Shown here in pieces: positions 1 through 8,948 of a DNA stretch of 64,000 nucleotides. The stretch is from Larkinella humicola (GTDB lineage Bacteria > Bacteroidota > Bacteroidia > Cytophagales > Spirosomataceae): positions 300,612 through 364,611 of the forward strand of contig NZ_VTWS01000008.1 in NCBI RefSeq assembly GCF_008727875.1, read 5' to 3'. The notes beneath the pieces are model-generated. The model did no database searches. It saw nothing but the letters and a program-made list of their open reading frames with translations, and was not told the origin of the DNA. How positions within the stretch are numbered: position 1 is the first letter of the stretch; every line of letters starts with the position of its first letter. A program made the translations under genes and the position numbers.

Positions 1-1
1 T

Positions 2-391
2 TTGCTGCTTTTCAATGCGTTATTGGTTGGTGTTATGGCCATCATCTTTTTTTCCGTGGCAGAAACATCGAAGAGCACAAAAAGCCAGATGGAAATCTGG
101 GTTCTTTTTCTGCTATCGGTGGTCACGATCGTGGTGAATGGCATTGCGTTGTCGGCCATCCTGTTCCGGATTTCAGAATGGGGTATTACGCCCAATAGAA
201 CCGCAGTATTGGGCAGTAATATTTTAATTTTAATCCATCTTCTGCTGGTAACGGCGCAACTTTTCAGGGTCCTTTCCAAAAAGACGACGATAGCCAGCGT
301 CGGAAAAGCCACCGCCTTCTACCTCCCCGTTTACGCCCTGTGGACCATCCTTGTGACCTTTCTTTTTCCGATCCTGTTTGGGTTTAAATAG
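2..391 (+). CDS. Membrane protein, 5' end probably cut by the window
   Basis: The open frame reaches the left edge and uses TTG as its first possible codon, so the true start probably lies outside. The 129 visible residues form about four hydrophobic segments (roughly 1-18, 32-55, 70-88, 103-127) separated by short polar turns, which indicates an integral inner-membrane protein. I recognise no family motif. It is followed by a perfect 21-bp inverted repeat that probably ends its transcript. Confidence 0.55.
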   Translation: MLLFNALLVGVMAIIFFSVAETSKSTKSQMEIWVLFLLSVVTIVVNGIALSAILFRISEWGITPNRTAVLGSNILILIHLLLVTAQLFRVLSKKTTIASVGKATAFYLPVYALWTILVTFLFPILFGFK

Positions 392-395
392 AGTG

Positions 396-457
396 TTGCC
401 CCTAAATCCCCTAAAGGACGGGCGGCCGCTGCCGGACTTTAGGGGATTTAGGGGCAA
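396..457. terminator. Perfect 21-bp inverted repeat, likely terminator
   Basis: Arms 396-416 and 437-457 are perfect reverse complements around a 20-base GC-rich loop that contains GCGGCCGC. The arm carries the word CCCCTAAA/TCCCCTAAA twice. The right arm is followed by a run of A, so the hairpin could work on the minus strand as well as close the transcript of the upstream membrane gene. It belongs to the set of word-built intergenic hairpins seen through the window. Confidence 0.6.
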
Positions 458-529
458 AAAACGAAAGTCCTACTTGTATTAATCAAGGCCTGATCTTCTG
501 CCCGTCCTGAAAAAAAAATCCAGAAATAG

Positions 530-560
530 TTTGCACTTCATATACCGATCGGTATATTTG
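530..560 (+). promoter_or_regulatory. Promoter of the TetR gene, operator overlapping -7
   Basis: A -33 element TTTG (530-533) lies 19 bases before TATATTTG (553-560), a full match to the Bacteroidota -7 consensus TAnnTTTG. The palindrome at 540-557 fills the spacer and overlaps the -7 box, so a bound repressor would block polymerase. The ATG begins at 565, only 4 bases after the -7 element, so the mRNA is predicted to be leaderless or nearly so. Confidence 0.75.
540..557. promoter_or_regulatory. TetR operator, copy 1
   Basis: A perfect 18-bp palindrome, ATATACCGATCGGTATAT, sits in the promoter of the TetR gene. The identical sequence recurs at 1193-1210 before the next gene. A palindrome shared by a TetR gene and its neighbour is the usual arrangement of an autoregulating repressor that also controls an adjacent enzyme. 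The binding itself is inferred. Confidence 0.8.
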
Positions 561-564
561 CACC

Positions 565-1176
565 ATGAAATTTACCCCGCGATCGGAAGCTACCCGCCAA
601 TTCATTATTGAAACTGCCGCCGGCATTTTCAACAAGAAGGGCTATGCGGGCACATCGCTATCGGATCTGACGGAGGCCACGCGGCTGACGAAGGGTAGCA
701 TTTACGGAAATTTTGAGAACAAAGAAGACGTTGCCCTGGCAGTTTTCAATTTCAATGCCGCCCGCCGAAACAAGCTGGTTCGGGACCGACTCAGCCGGGC
801 CGCTCGCCCGAAAGAAAAGCTGCTGGCCTTTATCGATCTGTTCAGTCGGGACGAAATTCAGCACTTCCCGGAAGGCGGTTGCCCCCTGCTGAATGCGGGC
901 GTTGAAGCCGATGATACGCACGAGCCCCTGCGGCAACGCGTAGCGGAAGAACTGATCGAAACCCAGACCGAACTGGCTTCCATCGTTCGGATGGGCATTC
1001 AGGCAAACGAGTTTCAGGCAGATACGGATGCCGAAAAAGCAGCCGTTGCGCTGGTTGCGCTCATTCAGGGCGGTATTTTCATTGCCCGGACGACGCAGAA
1101 CCCTTTTTATCTGGATACGGTGCTGGAAACCGCCCGGAAAATGGTGCACGACATCGAAACAAAATCAACACCTTAA
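565..1176 (+). CDS. TetR/AcrR family transcriptional repressor
   Basis: This 203-residue protein has the TetR layout. The N-terminal helix-turn-helix spans about residues 8-55 and includes the signature TRLTKGSIYGNFENKEDV, where KGSIYGNF is the recognition-helix region. The C-terminal ligand-binding domain resembles the TetR_C_6/YcdC-like group, including the segment GGCPLLNAGVEADD. It probably senses a small hydrophobic or electrophilic compound and represses both itself and the SDR downstream, because identical operators lie before both genes. The start is fixed by the HTH position and by the promoter just upstream. Confidence 0.9.
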   Translation: MKFTPRSEATRQFIIETAAGIFNKKGYAGTSLSDLTEATRLTKGSIYGNFENKEDVALAVFNFNAARRNKLVRDRLSRAARPKEKLLAFIDLFSRDEIQHFPEGGCPLLNAGVEADDTHEPLRQRVAEELIETQTELASIVRMGIQANEFQADTDAEKAAVALVALIQGGIFIARTTQNPFYLDTVLETARKMVHDIETKSTP

Positions 1177-1192
1177 TTTTTTTTGAGCACCA

Positions 1193-1210
1193 ATATACCG
1201 ATCGGTATAT
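1193..1210. promoter_or_regulatory. TetR operator, copy 2, before the SDR gene
   Basis: This copy is base-for-base identical to the palindrome at 540-557. It lies 17 bases after the TetR stop and 38 bases before the SDR ATG. A TTTG at 1182-1185 and TATATTAG at 1208-1215 could serve as a slightly long-spaced promoter overlapping it. The SDR therefore appears to have its own repressor-controlled promoter rather than relying on read-through. Confidence 0.75.
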
Positions 1211-1248
1211 ATTAGTTATCCAATCAATTCACAGTCTATTTTACAAAC

Positions 1249-1995
1249 ATGAAAACGCAGAACAACACGGTTTTAATTACGGGCGGCAGTGCCGGAATCG
1301 GTTTTGAAATCGCCAAATTATTTGCTCAGAATGGCAATCAGGTCATCATCACCGGCCGGAATGCTGAACGGCTGCAACAGGCCGCAGCGCAACTGGACAA
1401 CACCACAGCCATCGTCTCCGACGTCAGCAATCCGGCCGATGTCGATCAGTTGGTGGAACGTTTGAACAAAGACTTCCCAACCCTGAATCTGGTCATCAAC
1501 AACGCCGGGCGGGCGTTCTATTATTCTCTGTCCGAAGACGGCATTCAGGCGAGCGACAAAGCCGGGGAAGAAATGACGACGAACTACCTTTCCATCATCC
1601 GGCTGACGGAAAAGTTACTGCCGCTTCTGAAAAAGCAAAGTGAGGCCGCGCTGGTCAATGTCTCGTCCATTGTCGCTTTTGTTCCCGGCCACACCACGGC
1701 TACCTACTCGGCCAGCAAAGCCGCCTTACACGCCTATACGCAAGCGATGCGGTATACGCTGGCGAAAGATACATCTATCAAAGTGTTTGAATTGATGCCG
1801 CCGTTGGTCAATACTGATTTCTCGCAGGAAATTGGCGGCATCAACGGCATCTCGCCCACGGTGGTAGCCCAGGATCTGCTGACGGCCCTCGCAACAGACA
1901 CCTATGAAATCCATGTCGGCAACACCGCAACGCTCTACAAACTCTTCCTCTCTTCACCCGAAGAAGCCTTTCTGGCGTTGAATACCGGTCGATAA
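1249..1995 (+). CDS. SDR family oxidoreductase (DltE-like)
   Basis: A classical short-chain dehydrogenase of 248 residues, cytoplasmic. It shows the Rossmann dinucleotide motif TGGSAGIG near residue 11, NNAG near residue 84 and the catalytic YSASK near residue 158, preceded by a serine in VNVSSIV. The length and the stretch ELMPPLVNTDFS resemble the DltE/YdfG-type group. The substrate cannot be read from sequence. Control by the TetR operator suggests an inducible detoxification or carbonyl-reduction role, which is inference. Confidence 0.88.
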   Translation: MKTQNNTVLITGGSAGIGFEIAKLFAQNGNQVIITGRNAERLQQAAAQLDNTTAIVSDVSNPADVDQLVERLNKDFPTLNLVINNAGRAFYYSLSEDGIQASDKAGEEMTTNYLSIIRLTEKLLPLLKKQSEAALVNVSSIVAFVPGHTTATYSASKAALHAYTQAMRYTLAKDTSIKVFELMPPLVNTDFSQEIGGINGISPTVVAQDLLTALATDTYEIHVGNTATLYKLFLSSPEEAFLALNTGR

Positions 1996-2046
1996 AAGCG
2001 GTTTTTTTCCTGCCTTCGCAGACTATTCAGCACCTTTTTTTATGCC

Positions 2047-2054
2047 TATCTTTG
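2047..2054 (+). promoter_or_regulatory. -7 element before the DUF1905 gene
   Basis: TATCTTTG matches TAnnTTTG and lies 32 bases before the ATG at 2087. I found no convincing -33 TTTG at the right distance, so only the -7 half is supported. Confidence 0.4.
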
Positions 2055-2086
2055 GGCCATGGCGTTGAATCGGCCGCCTTACTGCT

Positions 2087-2566
2087 ATGGAAAAACCGTT
2101 GGTCAATGGCTCGTATCTGTTGGAAAAATTTCAGGGGAAAGGGGGCTGGACGTATGCCGCACTGCCCGAAGTGAAGCCGGATAAAAAAGCGTATTTCAAC
2201 TGGGTAAAGGTGAACGGCACGATCGACGGTTACGAAATAAAAAACTACAGCCTGATGCCGATGGGCAATGGCAAACTGTTCCTGGCGGTGAAAGCCGAAA
2301 TCAGGAAGCAGATCGGAAAGAAAGCAGGGGATTGGGTAGAAGTGGTCTTATATCCCGCTCAGGCTCCGGTTGATACGCAAAAAGACTTGCTGCTGTGCCT
2401 GGAAGACGAACCAACCGCCCATCAAACGTTTTTAAGCTACACCAAAGCCGAGCAAAAAGCGTACGTAGACTGGATCGATTCGGCTAAAACGGAAGAAACC
2501 AAAATTGACCGCCTGGCCGAAACCATCAACCGGCTGTTGAGAAAGCAAAAGTTTACGGAGAAGTGA
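2087..2566 (+). CDS. DUF1905/YdeI (OmpD-associated) family protein
   Basis: A 159-residue soluble protein. Residues 1-90 match the DUF1905 small beta-barrel pattern (YFNWVKVNGTIDGYEIKN, then LMPMGNGKLFLAVKAEIRK). Residues 105-155 match the YdeI/OmpD-associated helical tail (FLSYTKAEQKAYVDWIDSAKTEETKIDRL), with its typical KxEQKAYVxWI core. The family is linked to bacteriocin or peptide resistance, but its biochemical role is unknown. It faces a convergent gene across a strong terminator hairpin. Confidence 0.8.
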   Translation: MEKPLVNGSYLLEKFQGKGGWTYAALPEVKPDKKAYFNWVKVNGTIDGYEIKNYSLMPMGNGKLFLAVKAEIRKQIGKKAGDWVEVVLYPAQAPVDTQKDLLLCLEDEPTAHQTFLSYTKAEQKAYVDWIDSAKTEETKIDRLAETINRLLRKQKFTEK

Positions 2567-2571
2567 AGGGA

Positions 2572-2650
2572 GGTTTACGGTATTCGGTTTACGGTGGCTG
2601 ACGCATGCTTTTCTCTCGCGTCAGCCACCGTAAACCGAATACCGTAAACC
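2572..2650. terminator. Perfect 33-bp inverted repeat, bidirectional terminator
   Basis: Arms 2572-2604 and 2618-2650 are perfect reverse complements around a 13-base loop, between two convergent genes. Each arm carries the word GGTTTACGGT/CGGTTTACGG twice in tandem with a TATT insert, so the hairpin is itself built of repeated words. Confidence 0.75.
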
Positions 2651-2656
2651 GTAAAC

Positions 2657-3094
2657 TTAAATCTTAACCGCCTGCCGGGCGAGCAATTTCCAGTCGCCTT
2701 TCTGCTTGACCCAAACCAGCAAAACCGAGAGTTTGACCGTACCGGCAACGCCCTTGTTGTTGGTCGTTCCCGATAACTTATGCCGCACCCAGGCGGTGTT
2801 ATCGACGATGGAAACGCTCTGATCGGCCAGGTCGATCGTCACGAAATCAGACTCTTTGCTCACCAAGGCTTTAACAAAGGCGGTTTTGTCTTCCAGCAAT
2901 CCATTCGAGTGTCCGTACGTCAGTTGATCGGTGACGAGGGATTCGAGCGTAGCCTGATCGGCATCGATAATGCCTTTCCGCAGCTTCTCGACGGCTTGCT
3001 CAACGGCCTGTTTTTCGTCTTTTTTACCGGGTTCGGTGGCCATCAGGTTACCGGTTACCAACAACAATACAAGCAGGCATTTCAGGGTTTTCAT
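2657..3094 (-). CDS. Secreted NTF2-like (DUF4440) protein
   Basis: A 145-residue protein with a clear signal peptide (residues 1-19, ending LMATEP), so probably periplasmic. The mature part has the SnoaL/NTF2-like cone fold pattern: helix QAVEQAVEKLRKGIIDAD, LTYGHSNGLLEDKTAFVKAL, then strands ending LLVWVKQKGDWKLLARQAVKI. DUF4440 members are small ligand-binding or enzyme-like proteins of unknown function. It lies downstream of the GH95 gene on the same strand, with a hairpin between them. Confidence 0.82.
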   Translation of the reverse strand: MKTLKCLLVLLLVTGNLMATEPGKKDEKQAVEQAVEKLRKGIIDADQATLESLVTDQLTYGHSNGLLEDKTAFVKALVSKESDFVTIDLADQSVSIVDNTAWVRHKLSGTTNNKGVAGTVKLSVLLVWVKQKGDWKLLARQAVKI

Positions 3095-3125
3095 GGTCGT
3101 AAAAGAAAGGGTAACTCGTTAGGAA

Positions 3126-3251
3126 TAAGACAATAGAATAAAGAAGTGAGACAAAAGAGTAAAGAGGTGAGACAGGAGATCTGAGACGGAAAACGGGCGA
3201 CTGATCTCCCTTCTCCGGTCTCTGTTCTCACTTCTTTACGCTTTTGTCTTA
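3126..3251. repeat. Imperfect 25-bp inverted repeat with tandem words
   Basis: Arm 3126-3150 pairs with 3227-3251 at 22 of 25 positions. A second copy of the same word (ACAAAAGAGTAAAGAGGTGA region, 3151-3174) lies just inside the left arm. The right arm overlaps the stop codon of the GH95 gene, so it probably acts as that gene's terminator. Similar TGAGACAAAAGA/AGAGTAAAGA words recur near 45740-45820 and 39950. Confidence 0.5.
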
Positions 3252-5846
3252 TACACCCAGCAAAACATACGCTTTCCCCGGTTCCGTCGGAACGTCGTAG
3301 ATATAAACGCCGTTGGCGGGGGTTTCGGGTTTGGTCGTTTGGTAGCGGTTTTCCGGCTGTTGAAAAAACGCATTCGGATTGGTGCCTTTGGCGGTTTGAA
3401 GCCGGGTTTTCCCATCGCCCTTCAGCGCACTCGTCACCCGCAGCCGGCAGTTGCCACCCAGCGCCGAGCGAACGGCCACGCGCGTCAGTTTGCCGTTTTT
3501 CCAGCTCATATCGAGTTCATAACCGCCCCGCGTCTTCATTCCTGTCACCTCGCCGGTGGCCCAGGCATCGGGCCGGGCGGGCAGCAGGTTGAGCAAACCG
3601 TCGTGGCTCTGCACCAGCATTTCACCAATGCCCGATGTGCCGCCAAAATTCCCGTCGATCTGGAACGGCGGGTGCGCACAGAACAGGTTGGGATAGGTGC
3701 CGCCCCCGTTGGCGTAATCGGTTCCTTCGACGCCCGTCAGCTTCAGCAGTTCGCGCAGGAGTTTGTAGGCATGATTGCCGTCGTGTAGCCGCGCCCAGAA
3801 GTTGATTTTCCAGGACTTGCTCCAGCCCGTTCCGCCATCGCCCCGGATTTCGAGGGTTTTGCGGGCTGCATCGGCAAACTGGGGCGTAGTCAGCGGAGAA
3901 ATTTCGCGACCCGGATGCAGTGCATACAGGTGCGAAACGTGGCGGTGCTGCGGATCTTCGTCCTGCCAGTCTTTGTACCACTCCTGCAAATTGCCACTTT
4001 TTCCGATCTGCAATGGAAACAGTTTGCTCTTTTTATCGGACAATGTTTTCCGAAAATCCGCATCAATTCCCAGTTGCGACGAAGCCTGAATGACGTTTGA
4101 AAATACATCCCAGATCAGGCCCATGTCCATCGTGGTGGCCACGGAAACGGATTGCTTGACGCCTTTATCCGTGATAAACACGTTTTCTGGTGATGTAGAC
4201 GGTGCTGTTACCAGACGTCCCTGCGGGTCTTCCACCAGCCAGTCGAGGCAGAACAAGGCCGCATCCTTCATCAGTGGGTAGGCGTAGGTTTGCAGGTATT
4301 TTTTGTCGCCCGTAAACAGGTAATGGTCGTAAAGATGCTGGCTCAGCCAGGCACCGCCCACCGCCCAGTTGGCCCACGACGGACTGCCCTTGCCCTTGTC
4401 GCCAACGGGATTCGACGCGCCCCAAATGTCGGAATTGTGGTGAACCGTCCAGCCCCGGGCGTTGTAAAAAGTCTTCGTGGTTTCACGACCGGTTTTTGCC
4501 ATGTACCCAATCCAGGTCAGCAAGGGCGTGTGCAATTCCGACAGGTTGACCATTTCCGCCGGCCAGTAATTCATTTCGGCGTTGATGTTGGTGGTATAGT
4601 TGCTGCTCCAGGGTGGTCGAACCATCGGATTCCAGAGTCCCTGGAGGTTGGCCGGTGGACCGCCGGGGCGGGAACTGGAAATGAGCAAATACCGCCCGAA
4701 TTGAAAATACAGCGTTTCCAGTTCCGGGTCGGCACCGCCTTCGGCATACCGCTTCAGACGTTCATCCATCGGCATATTGACCGCCGATGCGGTTTCCAGC
4801 GTAAAACTAGTGCGGTTAAAATACCGTTGGTAATCAGCTACATGAGCCTTCCGAAGCGCATCGACGGTTTTGGTGAGTGCTTTTTTCAGGTAGCCCTCAG
4901 CCAGTTGTTTTTCATCCCGCCCTTCCCGATCGGGGCATTTGTCAAAACCGTTGAAACTGGTAGCCGCCGTCAGCAACAGAACCGCTTCCGTGGCATTTTG
5001 GATGCGAATCCCCGCCGTATCGGTCGAAACCGTGCCATCCGTCGAGCGGACTTTCACCCGCCAGTCGAAACGCATGCCTTTGCATCCCGCAGAATCGCCG
5101 TAAATAACCGGTTTCGGATTGTAGTTGACGTAATTCGGATCCGCGTGGGCGGGGGCTTTTCCGCGAATAACCAATTCATCGCGCCCCTGTGCTGATTTCG
5201 TAACGGGATGCGGACTGCGGGCGGCTGCCGTTACCGTCAGCGCTCCTTTTTTATCCGCCGTCAGGCGCACGACCACGACCTGATCGGGTGCGGAGACGAA
5301 GATTTCGCGGGTATAGTTGACGCCATTTACCCGAAACCGGGTAGTCGCCGTGGCATTTTTTATATTCAGATCGCGGTAGTAATCCGTAGGTTGTCCCGAA
5401 AAATCCTGTTTCAATAACAGATCACCCAGCGGCTGGTAGGCTTCCGTATACAGCCCCTGCATGTGCTGCGTCAGTTTGGCGGCTGCTTCATACTCTTCCC
5501 GGAAAAGGGCTTCCCGAATTTCGGGTAAATACTTGGCAACACCGGGATTGGGATTGCGATTGACCGGGCCGCCCGACCAAAGCGACGATTCGTTCAACTG
5601 AATCAGTTCGTCACCGGCGCGGCCAAAAACCATTGCCCCCAGCCGACCGTTGCCTACCGGCAGGGCTTCGTTCCAGTTGCGGGCAGGCTGACGATACCAG
5701 ATCGCCGACGGGTTTTGAGCAAACACCGCACGAATAAGCAACCACAACAAACCGGTCCAGATAAATCGTCGATTAATTAGGGAATGGAGTCTTCGAAAAA
5801 AAAGAATGAAAAAGGACATGTGTTTAAAAGCCTTTGAAAGCTGCAA
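3249..5846 (-). CDS. GH95 family alpha-L-fucosidase
   Basis: An 865-residue secreted glycoside hydrolase. The N-terminus has a long signal region ending AVFAQ (about residue 44); the start could instead be the Met ten residues in. The mature start AIWYRQPARNWNEALPVGNGRLGAMV is typical of GH95, an inverting 1,2-alpha-L-fucosidase (some members act on L-galactose). Family catalytic elements are present: STSPEN with Glu554, NINAEMNYWPAE for the water-activating Asn pair, and HPPFQIDGNFGG with Asp731. It would release fucose from plant or host glycans in the periplasm or at the surface. Confidence 0.93.
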   Translation of the reverse strand: MQLSKAFKHMSFFILFFRRLHSLINRRFIWTGLLWLLIRAVFAQNPSAIWYRQPARNWNEALPVGNGRLGAMVFGRAGDELIQLNESSLWSGGPVNRNPNPGVAKYLPEIREALFREEYEAAAKLTQHMQGLYTEAYQPLGDLLLKQDFSGQPTDYYRDLNIKNATATTRFRVNGVNYTREIFVSAPDQVVVVRLTADKKGALTVTAAARSPHPVTKSAQGRDELVIRGKAPAHADPNYVNYNPKPVIYGDSAGCKGMRFDWRVKVRSTDGTVSTDTAGIRIQNATEAVLLLTAATSFNGFDKCPDREGRDEKQLAEGYLKKALTKTVDALRKAHVADYQRYFNRTSFTLETASAVNMPMDERLKRYAEGGADPELETLYFQFGRYLLISSSRPGGPPANLQGLWNPMVRPPWSSNYTTNINAEMNYWPAEMVNLSELHTPLLTWIGYMAKTGRETTKTFYNARGWTVHHNSDIWGASNPVGDKGKGSPSWANWAVGGAWLSQHLYDHYLFTGDKKYLQTYAYPLMKDAALFCLDWLVEDPQGRLVTAPSTSPENVFITDKGVKQSVSVATTMDMGLIWDVFSNVIQASSQLGIDADFRKTLSDKKSKLFPLQIGKSGNLQEWYKDWQDEDPQHRHVSHLYALHPGREISPLTTPQFADAARKTLEIRGDGGTGWSKSWKINFWARLHDGNHAYKLLRELLKLTGVEGTDYANGGGTYPNLFCAHPPFQIDGNFGGTSGIGEMLVQSHDGLLNLLPARPDAWATGEVTGMKTRGGYELDMSWKNGKLTRVAVRSALGGNCRLRVTSALKGDGKTRLQTAKGTNPNAFFQQPENRYQTTKPETPANGVYIYDVPTEPGKAYVLLGV

Positions 5847-6377
5847 ATTACTACACGAACAGGACTTTACAGCACATTAAACCACGCGCAAGCCTGATTC
5901 GGAGAAACCGTCACCGACCGTTCCCTCAATAGTTCTCTGATTAGCAGGAGATTACTGAAAAGAGATCCGCTTTTCGACCGGTTGAATTAAACGCCCGGTA
6001 TCTCCGGCGGATTTGGGAATTCCTGAAACCGCCGGGAACGCCCCCTTTCACCGTTCGCTTTCCCGTTTCTCCGGAATCTCACCTCATTTCGCTCCGAATC
6101 GGGGCCGTCCCTTCGTCAAAAAGCGAGATAGTACCTTGGTGAGCAAAGGCGAATTGTTTCAAAATAAATAGGAATTATCTCAAATCCAACCCGGCTTTCG
6201 GGCGATCAGACGGGGCTTTGCAGCAAACCCCAAAACCGTTTAATAGCAACATTATCAGACATTTAGGATTAAAACCTACGAATTTGCTAGTTCGTATCAG
6301 CTTTCTTCTCCATCCTATCCTGTTTGCCTGTGGTCTGTTTTTAACGACTCAGTCTACAGTCATCTCCCTTTTTTATC
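5847..6377. other. Gene-free gap between divergent genes
   Basis: This 531-base gap separates the divergently transcribed fucosidase and TonB-dependent receptor genes. I see no conserved reading frame, no long inverted repeat and no clean TTTG/TAnnTTTG pair. A plus-strand frame at 6218-6484 with a TTG start looks accidental. The gap presumably holds both promoters and perhaps a regulated leader for the receptor. Confidence 0.5.
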
Positions 6378-8927
6378 ATGAAGGCAACCCTACACCACAA
6401 CCAGAAATCACACAGGCTCTATTGCCAGGGCAGGATCGACTTCTCCATCTGGAGCCGTGGAGCATTCCCGGGCCTTTCAGTTAGGTTGATCGCCCTGATC
6501 GGATTCTTTCTGCTGGCAGCTACCGAATCGCATAGCCAGACCACCCTGAACGGGATGATCCGCGACGGAACCGACAAACCGCTGCCGTTTGCAAGCGTGG
6601 CGCTGCTCAACGCCGTCGATTCGAGTCTGGCTAAAGGAACCGCCAGCGACCAGCAGGGGCTTTATACCTTTGAAAACGTGCGAACCGGCCGGTATGTGGT
6701 CCGGGCGACGGCAGTGGGCTACCAGAAAACGCATTCAACGGTGGTAGACGTCACCACCGGCGTGACCACCGTACCGCCCCTGGCTCTGTCTGAGGTTAGC
6801 AGCAAACTGGCCGAGGTGCAGGTAACGGCCAAAAAACCGTTTGTCGAGCAACAGATCGACCGTATGGTGATCAACGTAGCGAACAGCATCGTCGGCAGCG
6901 GCAGTTCGGCCCTGGAAGTGCTGGAAAAAACGCCGGGCGTAACCGTCGACTACCAAAACGAACGACTCCAGCTTCGGGGTAAAGAAGGCGTTATCGTGCA
7001 GGTCGACGGCAAGCAGACCTACCTTTCCGCCCAGGATGTCATCGCCCTCCTGCGGAGCATGTCGAGCGACAACATCGATAAAATTGAGCTGATTATGAAC
7101 CCTTCGGCCCGCTACGACGCGGCTGGCAATTCAGGCATCATCAACATCCGACTCAAGAAAAACGGCAATCTGGGGACGAACGGAACGGTATCGGTTGCCG
7201 GGGGTTCGGGGCGGTTTGACCGGGAGCGGGGAAGCCTGCAACTGAACCACCGCACGCAGAAAATGAACCTTTTCGGCAATTACAGCCTGAACCGGGGCGG
7301 TAACTACTGGGATTTTCAGCTCGTCCGCAACCAGCCCGATCCCAGCCCGTCGGATGCCTTTCGGCGCAATCTGGTCAGCCAGTACTCCTACCTGACGTTT
7401 CGGGATCTGGGCCAGAACGCCAAGGCCGGACTGGATTATTCGCCCACCAAAACCACCACCATCGGCGTCGTCTGGACGGGTTTCTGGAGCGATCACCGTG
7501 AAAAAGGTCCCGCTGGCGCCACGTTCCGGCGAAATACGGGCGGACCGGTTTATCTGCAAACGCAGACACATAAAACCTATGACGTGCTGAGTCAGAATCA
7601 GGTTGGCAATCTGAACCTCCAGCACGCTTTCGGGGAAAAGAAGGGGCAACTGACAATGGATGTCGACCTGGGCCATTTTACCCGGCAGTATACCAACAGC
7701 CTGCTCACGGAAACCCTCGTTTTAACCAGCGGTAGCGAGGTGCAGCCTCCCGCCGGTGCGCTTCTGATTACGCAGCCGTCGACGGTGAACATCCAGACGT
7801 TCAAAGCCGACTACAACCGAACGCTGTCGAACGGCTGGAAGCTGGAAACGGGCCTGAAAAGTGCCTTCGTGAAAACCGATAACGACCTCAGCCTGAGCAG
7901 CGGACCCGCCGGGGTGCTGGTGCCGGACCCGGCCCTGTCGAACCACTTTCAGTATACCGAGCGGGTCAATGCGGGGTACATCAGCTTCTCGGGGCAGTTG
8001 GGCCGTGGCGATGGCCCGAAGACTGAAATCCAGGCGGGTTTGCGGGCGGAGCATACGCATTCGGAAGGCAATTCACTGACCCTGAACCAGATCGTCGCCC
8101 GCGACTACCTGAAGTGGTTCCCGAGCCTGTTCGTGTCGCGTGCGCTGTCGCCCAACCAGACGCTGACCTTCTCGTATAGCTACCGGATCGACCGGCCAAA
8201 CTACCAGAATCTGAACCCGGCGCGGGGGTATGTCGATCCGTATGCCTACAGCCAGGGCAATGCGTACCTGAAACCCCAGTTTACGCACGCGCTGGAGGGG
8301 AAACTCAGCTTCAAAAATGGCATTTTTACCTCGCTGGGAGCCAATTATACCACCGACCTCATGTTTTTCACCATCCATGCCACCGAAGGGAATAAGACGT
8401 ACGTCACGATGGAGAATCTCGGCCGTTCGCAGGGCTACATCGGAACCCTGAGCTGGCCGGTAACCGTGATGAAAGGCTGGCAACTGCAGACCAATGTGCT
8501 GGGCTACTACAACCGCTTCCGGTATCATTACGAAGGTACGATCCTGCAAATCGAGAACGTTGCGGGCCGGCTGAACGGCAACAATGCCTTCACACTGGGC
8601 CACGGCTGGACGGCGGAACTCAACGGCTGGGTTAGCTCCCCCGCCGTGAACGGCATCTGGACATCGCCCTGGCTGGGGGCGCTGGACACCGGTATTCAGA
8701 AAGCGGTTTCGTCGGACCTCAAACTGAAATTCAGCGTTCAGGATGTGTTTCACACCAACCGGTTTCGACCCAGCGTCAACACCCCAATGGCCAACCAGAA
8801 GGGCGTTCTGACCTTCGATACGCGCATCGCCCTGCTCAACCTGACGTATTCGTTTGGCAACCAGCAGGTAAAAGCCGCCCGGCAACGGCGCTCCGGCTCC
8901 GATGACGAAATCCGGCGGACCAACTGA
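6378..8927 (+). CDS. TonB-dependent outer membrane receptor
   Basis: An 849-residue outer-membrane protein. A signal segment with hydrophobic core LIALIGFFLLAATESHSQ ends near residue 54, giving an unusually long N-terminus. A carboxypeptidase-regulatory-like beta-sandwich (about 55-140, TTLNGMIRDGTDKPLPFASV) is followed by a plug-like region (about 150-245, with VLEKTPGVTV and VDGKQTYLSA). The rest is the OMP_b-brl_3 type beta-barrel, ending LNLTYSFGNQQ. Such proteins import siderophores or oligosaccharides with TonB energy. There is no SusD partner, so it is not a canonical SusCD pair. Ligand unknown; the neighbouring fucosidase hints at a glycan. Confidence 0.88.
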   Translation: MKATLHHNQKSHRLYCQGRIDFSIWSRGAFPGLSVRLIALIGFFLLAATESHSQTTLNGMIRDGTDKPLPFASVALLNAVDSSLAKGTASDQQGLYTFENVRTGRYVVRATAVGYQKTHSTVVDVTTGVTTVPPLALSEVSSKLAEVQVTAKKPFVEQQIDRMVINVANSIVGSGSSALEVLEKTPGVTVDYQNERLQLRGKEGVIVQVDGKQTYLSAQDVIALLRSMSSDNIDKIELIMNPSARYDAAGNSGIINIRLKKNGNLGTNGTVSVAGGSGRFDRERGSLQLNHRTQKMNLFGNYSLNRGGNYWDFQLVRNQPDPSPSDAFRRNLVSQYSYLTFRDLGQNAKAGLDYSPTKTTTIGVVWTGFWSDHREKGPAGATFRRNTGGPVYLQTQTHKTYDVLSQNQVGNLNLQHAFGEKKGQLTMDVDLGHFTRQYTNSLLTETLVLTSGSEVQPPAGALLITQPSTVNIQTFKADYNRTLSNGWKLETGLKSAFVKTDNDLSLSSGPAGVLVPDPALSNHFQYTERVNAGYISFSGQLGRGDGPKTEIQAGLRAEHTHSEGNSLTLNQIVARDYLKWFPSLFVSRALSPNQTLTFSYSYRIDRPNYQNLNPARGYVDPYAYSQGNAYLKPQFTHALEGKLSFKNGIFTSLGANYTTDLMFFTIHATEGNKTYVTMENLGRSQGYIGTLSWPVTVMKGWQLQTNVLGYYNRFRYHYEGTILQIENVAGRLNGNNAFTLGHGWTAELNGWVSSPAVNGIWTSPWLGALDTGIQKAVSSDLKLKFSVQDVFHTNRFRPSVNTPMANQKGVLTFDTRIALLNLTYSFGNQQVKAARQRRSGSDDEIRRTN

Positions 8928-8948
8928 CGGGTAGATATTGCGGTTTCT

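Noticed and set aside
6218..6484. An 88-codon plus-strand frame overlapping the TonB receptor start
   Set aside because: It needs a TTG start, overlaps the receptor signal region in another frame and has no family resemblance.
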